Origin: CAYRML01 sp050942825
GTDB lineage: Bacteria; Bacillota; Dehalobacteriia; UBA4068
Assembly (NCBI GenBank): GCA_050942825.1
Contig: JBMNOA010000002.1
Coordinates: 6,177 to 70,176, forward strand
Direction of reading: 5' to 3'
DNA length: 64,000 nucleotides
The position numbers were made by a program, and so were the translations under genes. Below the pieces are notes generated by a model, which had not been told where the DNA came from, made no database searches, and saw nothing but the letters and a program-made list of their open reading frames with translations. Positions 56,329 through 64,000 of the stretch are shown here, piece after piece. Every line of letters begins with the position of its first letter. Position 1 is the stretch's first letter.

Positions 56329-59181
56329 ATGCAGGATAAGATCGTCATCAAGGGTGCCAGAGAGCATAATCTTAAAAATATCGATATCGTGATACCTCGT
56401 GATAAGCTGGTTATTATCACAGGTTTATCAGGTAGCGGTAAGAGCTCTCTAGCCTTTGATACTATATATGCCGAAGGTCAAAGACGTTATGTAGAGAGTC
56501 TTTCGGCCTATGCCAGGCAATTTTTGGGGCAGATGGATAAGCCCGATGTGGATTTTATCGAAGGTTTGTCACCCGCTATTTCCATAGATCAAAAGACCAC
56601 CAGTCGCAACCCACGTTCAACAGTAGGTACGGTGACGGAAATACATGATTATTTACGTTTATTGTATGCCAATATTGGCCGGCCGCATTGTCCACGTTGC
56701 GGACGTCCTATTACGCAGCAGACTATTGACCAGATCGTAGATAGTATCAAATCCTACCCCGTAGGCAGCCGCCTGCAGGTCATGGCTCCTTTGGCCAGGG
56801 GCAGAAAGGGTGAATATCAAAAAATCTTTGCCGATGCTAAGGCAGACGGCTATCTGCGTGTGCGGGTTGATGGAGAAGTTCGCCTGCTGGAAGAAGAAAT
56901 TAAACTGGACAAAAAAATCAAACATAATATTGAGCTGATTGTGGACAGGATCATACTCAAAGAGGATATCGACAAAAGATTGGCGGATTCGCTGGAATTG
57001 GCCTTAGGTATGGGACACGGGCTGGTTTTGGTATTATTACAACAAGAGGACGGCTCGCAGCAAGAGCTGATGTTCAGTCAGAATTTCGCCTGCTTGGAGT
57101 GCGGAATAAGTATCGAAGAGATAACCCCCAGGATGTTTTCCTTTAACAATCCTTACGGGGCTTGTCCCTCTTGCAGCGGATTGGGTTTTTCCATGAATAT
57201 AGACAAAAACCTCTTGATCAGGGATGAAAACCTCTCCATCAATGAGGGCGGTTTGACACGTTGGAGCAGCAATGCCCAGGGTTGGTTTTATCGCTTTATT
57301 GAGGCGGTAGCCCAAAAACATGGATTTTCGCTGGATGTACCTATCAAAGATATGCCCGCATGGGCTTTAGATGAGATCTTTTATGGTTGCGGCGATGAGA
57401 AATTCAAGCTGATTTATGAAACTGATGAGGGCCGAAAAATCTGGATGCATACCTGGGAAGGTCTGGTCAATAATTATCAAAGACGGTATAAAGAAAGCAC
57501 TTCCGACTATATCAGAGCGGAATTGGAAAAATATATGTCTGTTACACCCTGTCAGGCTTGTAAAGGCGCCAGACTACGCCCCGAAAGTCTGGCCGTTACT
57601 ATCGGTGGTCTGAATATTGCCCAGATCAGTACTATGCCTGTAGGTGAGATCAAGCAATTTTTTGCCGGTTTGGAGCTGAGTGAGCGGGAGTTCAAGATCG
57701 CCCGCCGTATCTTAAAAGAAATCGGTGAAAGACTGGATTTCCTCATCAATGTCGGTCTGGATTATTTAACACTAGCACGTTCGGCCTCTACGCTTTCAGG
57801 AGGGGAGGCTCAGCGTATACGTCTGGCTACGCAGATTGGCTCACATTTGATGGGTGTGCTTTATATATTGGATGAACCCAGTATCGGTCTGCACCAAAGG
57901 GACAATATCCGACTCATAGAAACGCTGAAGCACTTGCGTGATTTGGGTAATACTGTATTAGTCGTAGAGCATGACGAAGAGACCATGGAAGCTGCCGATT
58001 ATATTATCGATATCGGGCCCGGAGCCGGTGTGAACGGCGGGCATGTAGTAGCCTCCGGTACTATCGACCAGATCAAAGCCTGCCCTGAATCTATAACAGG
58101 ACAGTATCTTGCGGGAGTCAAATTTATTCCCTTGCCAAAGCAAAGAAGACAGCCTACTGACAAATGGCTGAAAATAACAGGAGCGGCAGCCAATAATCTT
58201 AAAGATATCGATGTCCGCTTACCCCTGGGACTGTTTATTTGTGTTACAGGAGTATCGGGCAGCGGTAAAAGCAGTCTGATTAATGAAATCCTTTATAAAG
58301 TCACTGCCCGTCAATTGAACGGCGCTTATACCTCTCCCGGTAAATATAAAAAAATTGAGGGGCTGGAGCATCTGGAAAAGGTCATCAATATCGACCAGCA
58401 TCCTATTGGACGTACACCGCGTTCTAACCCTGCTACTTATACGGGTCTTTTTGATTTAGTCAGGGATCTTTTTTCACAGACTCCGGAATCAAAGGCCAGA
58501 GGCTATAAGCCGGGCCGTTTCAGCTTTAATGTGAAAGGCGGGCGTTGCGAGGCTTGCCAGGGTGATGGCATCATAAAAATCGAGATGCACTTTTTGCCTG
58601 ATATTTATGTGGATTGTGAGGTTTGTAGAGGTAAAAGATATAACAGAGAAACCTTGTCTGTTTATTATAAAGGCAAAAATATTGCCGATGTATTGGCCAT
58701 GACGGTCGATGCAGCAGCCGATTTTTTTGCTAATATTCCCCGTATCAGCCGCAAATTAAAGGCTTTGCAGGATGTTGGTTTGGGGTATATCTGTCTGGGA
58801 CAATCTGCTACCACTCTTTCGGGGGGCGAGGCGCAAAGAGTCAAATTGGCTACCGAACTTTCCCGACGTTCCAATGGGCGTACACTGTATATTTTGGATG
58901 AGCCGACAACAGGTCTGCATACCGCCGATATTGATCGCCTGTTGCAGGTCTTGAACCGTTTGGTAGAGGCCGGGGATACAGTTTTGGTGATCGAGCATAA
59001 TATGGATGTGATCAAAACAGCTGATTATATTATTGATTTGGGTCCTGAGGGCGGAAATGCCGGTGGTGAAGTAATAGCCGTGGGAACTCCCGAACAATTA
59101 GCTATGGTTAAAGATAGCTACACAGGGCAATTCTTGGCCAAATTGTTGCATAAAAAGAAAGGGGGCCAATCCGGTGACTGA
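56329..59181 (+). CDS. uvrA: Excinuclease ABC subunit A
   Basis: UvrA recognises DNA damage and loads UvrB. The 950-residue protein has two ABC modules: Walker A GLSGSGKSSLA near residue 31 and GVSGSGKSSL near 640, signatures TLSGGEAQRIRLATQ and TLSGGEAQRVKLATE. Zinc fingers include CPRCGRPI, CLECG...CPSCSG and CEACQGDG...CEVCRGKR. The uvrC start lies within its last eight bases. Confidence 0.98.
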   Translation: MQDKIVIKGAREHNLKNIDIVIPRDKLVIITGLSGSGKSSLAFDTIYAEGQRRYVESLSAYARQFLGQMDKPDVDFIEGLSPAISIDQKTTSRNPRSTVGTVTEIHDYLRLLYANIGRPHCPRCGRPITQQTIDQIVDSIKSYPVGSRLQVMAPLARGRKGEYQKIFADAKADGYLRVRVDGEVRLLEEEIKLDKKIKHNIELIVDRIILKEDIDKRLADSLELALGMGHGLVLVLLQQEDGSQQELMFSQNFACLECGISIEEITPRMFSFNNPYGACPSCSGLGFSMNIDKNLLIRDENLSINEGGLTRWSSNAQGWFYRFIEAVAQKHGFSLDVPIKDMPAWALDEIFYGCGDEKFKLIYETDEGRKIWMHTWEGLVNNYQRRYKESTSDYIRAELEKYMSVTPCQACKGARLRPESLAVTIGGLNIAQISTMPVGEIKQFFAGLELSEREFKIARRILKEIGERLDFLINVGLDYLTLARSASTLSGGEAQRIRLATQIGSHLMGVLYILDEPSIGLHQRDNIRLIETLKHLRDLGNTVLVVEHDEETMEAADYIIDIGPGAGVNGGHVVASGTIDQIKACPESITGQYLAGVKFIPLPKQRRQPTDKWLKITGAAANNLKDIDVRLPLGLFICVTGVSGSGKSSLINEILYKVTARQLNGAYTSPGKYKKIEGLEHLEKVINIDQHPIGRTPRSNPATYTGLFDLVRDLFSQTPESKARGYKPGRFSFNVKGGRCEACQGDGIIKIEMHFLPDIYVDCEVCRGKRYNRETLSVYYKGKNIADVLAMTVDAAADFFANIPRISRKLKALQDVGLGYICLGQSATTLSGGEAQRVKLATELSRRSNGRTLYILDEPTTGLHTADIDRLLQVLNRLVEAGDTVLVIEHNMDVIKTADYIIDLGPEGGNAGGEVIAVGTPEQLAMVKDSYTGQFLAKLLHKKKGGQSGD

Positions 59182-61048
59182 CAAGCAGCGTCAATTATCG
59201 GACCATCTAAGGCAAAAGCTTGCCGATCTGCCCGATAAGCCCGGCGTCTATCTGATGAAGGATGATGAAGGAGTAATAATCTATGTCGGTAAAGCCTCCT
59301 CACTTAAGAATCGGGTGCGTTCTTATTTTCAGAATCCTGCTGCTCTTGATGCCAAAACAGCTGCTCTGGTCTCTAAAATAGTTGATCTGGAAACAGTAGT
59401 GGTGGATAGTGCCAGAGATGCCTTGATATTAGAGAGCCATCTTATCAAAGAGCACAGGCCGCACTACAATGTACGCTTGCGCGATGACAAGCATTATCCT
59501 TATTTTCAATTAACGATGACTGAGGAATTCCCTCGTCTTTTGGTAGCCAGAAGGGCCAAAAATGACGGTAACCGCTATTTCGGCCCTTATATCAATAGCA
59601 CTGCTATGCGTGAGGCTGCTAAGCTAATCAGTGAGATTTTCCCTTTGCGCTCCTGTAAGACGATGCGAAAAAGACATAGAGCCTGTTTGAATTCACATAT
59701 CGGTCGTTGTTTAGCTCCCTGTGAGGAAAAAATAAGCCGGGAGGAATATGCTAAAATAGTGGAGCAGGTGATACTGTTTCTGCAAGGTAAAACCAAAGAG
59801 CTATGCCGCCAGAAAAAAAAGGCTATGCAGGAGGCTAGCGAAAATCTCTGTTTTGAGGAGGCGGCTCGTTATCGCGATCAGTTGGCTGCCCTGGAGGAGG
59901 TGCAAAAACAGCAGCATTTGGATAGAAGTTTCCAAGGTGGCAATTATGATATATTAGCAGTGGTAGTACAAGATGACCAGGCTGTGACACAAGTATTTTT
60001 TGTCCGTCAGGGTAAGGTAATAGGTAAAGAAAATTTCTTCTTGCTCAATGCCAATATGGTTGATAAGGCTTCTTTGATGAGTCGTTTTTTGCAGGAATAT
60101 TATGGCGAAGGCGAAAACAGCTTGCCGTGTATCTATCTTAATCATTTGCCGGAGGATGCAGACTTGCTGGAGCAGCTTTTCAGTGAAAAATGCGGCAGAA
60201 AAGTCTCTTTTGTAGTGCCGCAAAGGGGAGACAAAAAGAATCTCGTCGATCTGGCAGAAAAAAATGCTCAGCTGATATTAGAGCAGTATTTGCAGGCCAA
60301 GGATAAACAATCGGAAAAGAATGCTTTGGCCTTGGAAGATCTCAGACAGGCTTTAGGATTAGACAAAACGCCGACGCGCATGGAATGTTATGATATTAGT
60401 CATCTCAGCGGTAGTAATATGGTCGGCTCGATGGTAGTTTTTATTTGCGGTGCTCCCAGCCCTAAACATTATCGTCGTTTTCGCATCAAATCTGTGGCGG
60501 ACAATAATGACTTTGCCTGCCTGCGGGAGGTGCTCTCTCGCCGCTGGCAAAGAGGACTAAAAGAAAGAGCAGAGGGTAAAGAGCCTTTAGATTTCGGCAT
60601 TTTCCCCGATCTTGTGATTATTGATGGCGGCAAGGGCCAGCTTTCCTCAGTTTGTGAGGAATTAGCCGATATCGGAATAGTTAATGTCAATATCATCTCA
60701 CTGGCTAAAGAACAGGAAAAGATTTTTCTGCCTCACTGCAAAGAACCTCTTTGTTTACCCAAAGACCGGCCTGCTTTGCAACTTTTGCAGCGTATTAGGG
60801 ATGAGGCACATAGATTTGCCGTCAGCTACCATCGTGATTTGCGTGCCAAAGCTCAAGTCCACTCACAATTGGAGGAGGTACCGGGTATCGGCCAAAAAAG
60901 ACTAAAAAGTCTTTTGCGCACTTTTGGTTCCTTAGAGCGCATAAAAAAAGCCTCTTTTTACCAATTAGCTAATGCTCCGAGCATGAACGAAAAAGCAGCC
61001 GCTACTTTGTGGCAATATTTACACGGCAAGGAGCAAAATGGTATATAA
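59174..61048 (+). CDS. uvrC: Excinuclease ABC subunit C
   Basis: UvrC makes both incisions flanking the lesion. The 624-residue protein has the GIY-YIG nuclease domain at the start (PGVYLMKDDEGVIIYVGKA), a UVR motif near residue 215 (NLCFEEAARYRDQLAALEEV), the RNase H-like domain with MECYDISHLSG, VIIDGGKGQLSS and late residues, and C-terminal helix-hairpin-helix repeats (VPGIGQKRLKSLLRTFGS). The GTG start overlaps uvrA by eight bases, so the pair is coupled. Confidence 0.97.
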   Translation: MTDKQRQLSDHLRQKLADLPDKPGVYLMKDDEGVIIYVGKASSLKNRVRSYFQNPAALDAKTAALVSKIVDLETVVVDSARDALILESHLIKEHRPHYNVRLRDDKHYPYFQLTMTEEFPRLLVARRAKNDGNRYFGPYINSTAMREAAKLISEIFPLRSCKTMRKRHRACLNSHIGRCLAPCEEKISREEYAKIVEQVILFLQGKTKELCRQKKKAMQEASENLCFEEAARYRDQLAALEEVQKQQHLDRSFQGGNYDILAVVVQDDQAVTQVFFVRQGKVIGKENFFLLNANMVDKASLMSRFLQEYYGEGENSLPCIYLNHLPEDADLLEQLFSEKCGRKVSFVVPQRGDKKNLVDLAEKNAQLILEQYLQAKDKQSEKNALALEDLRQALGLDKTPTRMECYDISHLSGSNMVGSMVVFICGAPSPKHYRRFRIKSVADNNDFACLREVLSRRWQRGLKERAEGKEPLDFGIFPDLVIIDGGKGQLSSVCEELADIGIVNVNIISLAKEQEKIFLPHCKEPLCLPKDRPALQLLQRIRDEAHRFAVSYHRDLRAKAQVHSQLEEVPGIGQKRLKSLLRTFGSLERIKKASFYQLANAPSMNEKAAATLWQYLHGKEQNGI

Positions 61049-61070
61049 TAGATTTGAGAGGTAATACTTG

Positions 61071-61865
61071 ATGAACATAAAATTGATTTCTATGGATTTA
61101 GATGGTACTCTTATAGAAAAGGATAACCATATTTCCGACAGGAACAAAGAGGCTTTAGAGGCCGCCCGTCAAAAAGGTATTCCGGTAACAATTTCCACCG
61201 GACGTATGTTCCGCTCCGCACAAAAGGTCGCCCAGCAATTGGCGCTGGATGTGCCGATTATTACTTATAACGGAGCATATATCAAAACTTCCGCTAGCGG
61301 TCAAGTACTGCTGAATCAGACTCTGGATAAAGCTATTGCCCAAGATATCATCATCAGGGCGCAAGAGGAAGATCTGACTCCCCAAGCCTTCACAAATGAT
61401 ACTTTGCTAGTAGCATATATCAATAGACGGGTAGCAGATTATGCTCTTTCCGCCGGAGTGCCGGCTAAGGCCGTGGGTGATTTGCCTGCTTTTATTAACG
61501 CTGATGTCAATAAGGTGCTGTTGATAGGTGAGGCTGATCATCTGACTGAATTTTGGCATAAAAGCGGGGAAAGATATGGACATAAAGTCAATATTGTCAA
61601 GTCCAAGCCTCATTATCTGGATTTTATTAATCCCAAAGCTAACAAAGGCCAGGGCCTGGCCTTTTTGGCTCACATAATGAAGATTAAAAAAGAGCAGATC
61701 ATGGCTATCGGTGACAGTTACAATGATATCGGACTGTTTGAAGCGGCGGGGCTCAAAATAGCTATGGGCAATGCCGTTGCTCAACTCAAAGAAAAGGCCG
61801 ATTATATCACCTCTGATTGTGCCCAAGATGGTTTAGCTGCTGCTATTGAAAAGTTTGTTTTATAA
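61071..61865 (+). CDS. Cof-type HAD-superfamily hydrolase
   Basis: A 264-residue phosphatase of the Cof/Cof-like subgroup. Motif I is MDLDGTLI with nucleophile D9 and D11, motif II is TISTGR, motif III is the lysine in NPKANKGQGLAFL, and motif IV is AIGDSYNDIGLFEAAG. Such enzymes act on sugar phosphates or cofactors such as FMN; the substrate cannot be told here. ATG 61071 follows GAGAGG; a TTG one codon earlier is possible. It lies between uvrC and rapZ. Confidence 0.94.
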   Translation: MNIKLISMDLDGTLIEKDNHISDRNKEALEAARQKGIPVTISTGRMFRSAQKVAQQLALDVPIITYNGAYIKTSASGQVLLNQTLDKAIAQDIIIRAQEEDLTPQAFTNDTLLVAYINRRVADYALSAGVPAKAVGDLPAFINADVNKVLLIGEADHLTEFWHKSGERYGHKVNIVKSKPHYLDFINPKANKGQGLAFLAHIMKIKKEQIMAIGDSYNDIGLFEAAGLKIAMGNAVAQLKEKADYITSDCAQDGLAAAIEKFVL

Positions 61866-61882
61866 CCAAAAGGAGCCCGATT

Positions 61883-62791
61883 ATGGAAAACAAAAATGAA
61901 AAAATAAAAATAATGATTATTACGGGTATGAGTGGAGCGGGAAAATCTCAGGTCATGGCAGCTTTGGAGGATGTTGGTTACTTTTGTGTGGATAATTTGC
62001 CCCCCAACCTCTTTTTGAAATTTATTGAAAGCATTATTTTATCTCAGGGGGCTATCTCCCGCGTGGCTTTAGTCATGGATATTCGGGGCGGGGAGTTTTT
62101 GCTGCAAAGCGAGGAAGTCATGGCTGCCATGAAAGAAGCTAAAATCAGAGAGCTCGTTGATTGCCAGGTACTCTTTCTGGATGCCTCGGACGAGGCTTTG
62201 GTACGTCGCTTCAAAGAGACCAGACGCAAGCATCCTTTAGCCAATGTGGATGATACGATTATAGACAGCATTAGGGAAGAAAGGCGCCGTCTGGAAACCC
62301 TCAAAGGCTTGGCTGATATGGTTATAGATACCAGCTCGCTAACGGCCAGAGCTTTAGGTAGTCAGATAACCGAGCTTTTTGCCGAAGATCAGCAGCAAGC
62401 TATGAGTATCTCTATATTATCATTTGGCTATAAATATGGCTTGCCTATAGATGTGGATCTGGTCATGGATGTACGCTTTTTGCCTAATCCTTATTATGTG
62501 TCGGAGCTAAAGAATTTAACTGGCAAGGATAAGGAAGTATATAATTTCGTTATGAGTTATGATGTAACCAAAAAATTTATCCGCCGCTATATCTCTCTTT
62601 TACACTTTCTCTTACCTCATTACAAAAATGAAGGCAAGAGACATTTGACAATTGCTATCGGTTGTACAGGTGGCCGCCACCGTTCTGTTGCCATTGCCCA
62701 GTCCTTGGCCAAAAAACTATCTGCTTCCGGATATAAACCGTCCTTAAGTCATCGTGATATCAAAAAGGCTGATATTATAGAAAGGCAATAA
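61883..62791 (+). CDS. rapZ: RNase adapter protein RapZ / nucleotide-binding protein YvcJ
   Basis: A 302-residue P-loop protein. Walker A is GMSGAGKSQ at residues 15-23, and Walker B is near VALVMDIRGGEF. The C-terminal domain has CTGGRHRSVAIAQSLA, the family signature. In Escherichia coli RapZ adapts RNase E to a small RNA; in Bacillus YvcJ hydrolyses nucleotides and its role is less clear. AAAGGAG precedes the ATG. In most Firmicutes yvcK lies between this gene and whiA; here it is missing. Confidence 0.96.
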   Translation: MENKNEKIKIMIITGMSGAGKSQVMAALEDVGYFCVDNLPPNLFLKFIESIILSQGAISRVALVMDIRGGEFLLQSEEVMAAMKEAKIRELVDCQVLFLDASDEALVRRFKETRRKHPLANVDDTIIDSIREERRRLETLKGLADMVIDTSSLTARALGSQITELFAEDQQQAMSISILSFGYKYGLPIDVDLVMDVRFLPNPYYVSELKNLTGKDKEVYNFVMSYDVTKKFIRRYISLLHFLLPHYKNEGKRHLTIAIGCTGGRHRSVAIAQSLAKKLSASGYKPSLSHRDIKKADIIERQ

Positions 62792-62811
62792 CAAGGATCG
62801 GAGGTATTAAT

Positions 62812-63780
62812 ATGTCTTTTGCCACATCAGTAAAAGATGATCTGGCCAGAATCGTTTCGCAAAAACGTTGCTGCAGGCAAGCGGAATTTGCTGCTTGTCT
62901 ACGCTTGGCTGGTAATATAAATATTGGCAGATCACAGGCCATTTCTCTTACTGTGACCACGCAACATGCAGCTGCCGCGCGCAAGATATTTACTATATGC
63001 AAGGACCTTTTCGCTTTGGAAACAGAGATGATAATTCATCGTAAAAACAGGCTCAAAAAAAACCAGGTTTATTCCATCCATATTTTACCGCAAAAAGGTA
63101 TCAATAAAATACTGGAGCTGGTAGGTGTTATGAATGAAAATGATATTTGGCGGGTAGATTTCCCCGGGCCTCTCAATCCCAAGCTTTTACAAAAAGATTG
63201 CTGTAAAAGGGCTTATTTGCGAGGCGCTTTTTTAGTGGCCGGTTCTATCAATGACCCCGGCAGTGAATATCATTTAGAAATTATTTGTAATGATCTCAAA
63301 CAGGCCTTTTTAATAAGAGATTTAATGATGGAATTTTCTATCAAGGGCAAAATAACACGTAGAAAGCATCATTATATAATATATCTCAAAGAGAGCGACC
63401 AGATTGTGGATCTATTAAATGTGATGGGTTCTTACAGATCTTTGTTAGAATTTGAAAATACTCGTATAGTCAAAAGCATGCGTAATCAAGTAAACCGTGT
63501 CGTCAATTGCGAGACTGCTAACTTGAATAAAACCATACAAGCCGGACTCAAGCAGGCAGAGGATATCAAACTGATTGCAGACAATATTGGTCTGGATAAG
63601 TTGCCTTACCAACTACGAGAGGTAGCTCAATTACGCCTGTCTAATCCTGAGCGTTCCCTTTCTGAATTATCTGAATTGATGTGTTTGGGACGCTCCTGCA
63701 TTAATCACCGTTTGCGCCGCCTCAGTGAGATTGCCGATAATATCAGAGATTTCGGTACGGAAAACTGGCGAAATAAATAA
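62812..63780 (+). CDS. whiA: WhiA, DNA-binding regulator of division/sporulation type
   Basis: A 322-residue protein. The N-terminal part is a degenerate LAGLIDADG homing-endonuclease-like fold (CCKRAYLRGAFLVAGSINDP). The C-terminal part is a helix-turn-helix domain (LRLSNPERSLSELSELM, RSCINHRLRRLSEIAD). WhiA governs sporulation-septation genes in actinomycetes and affects division and chromosome segregation in Bacillus. CGGAGG precedes the ATG, 20 bases after rapZ. Confidence 0.96.
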   Translation: MSFATSVKDDLARIVSQKRCCRQAEFAACLRLAGNINIGRSQAISLTVTTQHAAAARKIFTICKDLFALETEMIIHRKNRLKKNQVYSIHILPQKGINKILELVGVMNENDIWRVDFPGPLNPKLLQKDCCKRAYLRGAFLVAGSINDPGSEYHLEIICNDLKQAFLIRDLMMEFSIKGKITRRKHHYIIYLKESDQIVDLLNVMGSYRSLLEFENTRIVKSMRNQVNRVVNCETANLNKTIQAGLKQAEDIKLIADNIGLDKLPYQLREVAQLRLSNPERSLSELSELMCLGRSCINHRLRRLSEIADNIRDFGTENWRNK

Positions 63781-63880
63781 TTAGTGATAATTTTTTAATA
63801 GATGTAAGATCTTACCAAATTAAACCTTTTATTAGCTTTTCTTAAAAATATTTGATATTATTCTTCTTAATAAAAGGATT

Positions 63881-63905
63881 TTACTTTTTCTTAGCGAAAA
63901 AGTAA
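63881..63905. terminator. Hairpin after whiA
   Basis: TTACTTTTTC (63881-63890) and GAAAAAGTAA (63896-63905) form a perfect 10-bp stem with a five-base loop. It lacks a following T-run on the plus strand, so termination may be weak. Confidence 0.55.
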
Positions 63906-63928
63906 CAACGGCTCGCTTTACTGGGCCA

Positions 63929-63956
63929 TTAATACACATTGTTTTTTTGTTATAAT
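63929..63956 (+). promoter_or_regulatory. Promoter for the gene cut by the window end
   Basis: TATAAT at 63951-63956 with TG one base before it, and a weak TTAATA -35 at 63929-63934. The following ATG is 36 bases downstream. Confidence 0.6.
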
Positions 63957-63991
63957 ATTTATTTTAAGTAAATATATAAAGGAGAAAGAAA

Positions 63992-64000
63992 ATGTCAGTT
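63992..64000 (+). CDS. Start of a gene truncated by the window end
   Basis: ATG TCA GTT follows AAAGGAG at good spacing, with a promoter just upstream. Only three codons (MSV) are visible, so the product cannot be named. Confidence 0.5.

Overview
The window is a 64 kb stretch of chromosome from a low-to-moderate GC Gram-positive bacterium, most likely an anaerobe of the class Clostridia. The evidence is the Firmicute-type order of the rpoBC, str, S10, spc and alpha operons, strong Shine-Dalgarno sites, many TTG and GTG starts, the spore-cortex amidase CwlD, WhiA and RapZ, TrmK, an ECF transporter module after rplQ, and a KOW RNA-binding protein before infA. A four-cysteine insert in EF-Tu and a MOSC-MogA fusion remind me of Peptococcaceae-like lineages. 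That placement is from memory and tentative.

Layout. Bases 1-25,000 hold the end of rpoB, rpoC, an L7Ae-like gene, rpsL-rpsG-fusA-tuf, the S10/spc/alpha ribosomal clusters with secY, adk and infA, then rpoA and rplQ. Bases 25,000-29,400 carry ecfA1-ecfA2-ecfT, truA and rplM-rpsI, the last pair with its own consensus promoter and leader hairpin. Bases 29,600-33,100 hold molybdenum-cofactor genes (mobB, moaC, a MOSC-MogA fusion), cwlD, an O6-alkylguanine repair protein and an antisense 44-codon cysteine-rich gene. Bases 33,100-39,950 are an arginine cluster argC-J-B-D-F-G with no argH, behind a promoter covered by an ARG-box-like site.

Bases 40,100-45,000 hold a Fe-S uracil-DNA glycosylase, coaD, a short conserved protein, a secreted transglutaminase/S-layer-homology protein, a two-HTH regulator with an operator-like repeat, and a dGTPase-like HD hydrolase. 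A 411-base gap follows, with a probable antisense structured RNA. Next come the macromolecular-synthesis genes dnaG-rpoD, a tRNA with anticodon CAU (probably Ile2), a small accessory stretch with a phage scaffold-gene remnant, trmK, the RNase P RNA, trmB and thrC. The last 11 kb carry a zinc-ribbon gene divergent from a cold-shock gene, uvrB-uvrA-uvrC, a HAD phosphatase, rapZ and whiA. The window ends at the first codons of another gene.

Most of the window is core housekeeping DNA. I found no transposon, CRISPR array, defence island or biosynthetic cluster. The points most worth a second look are the pseudoknot-capable RNA between the dGTPase gene and dnaG, the nested hairpin over the zinc-ribbon gene's ribosome site, the mosaic codon use of tuf, the missing H-loop histidine in EcfA1, the small cysteine-rich antisense gene, and lost neighbours (map, yvcK, argH) in otherwise conserved clusters.
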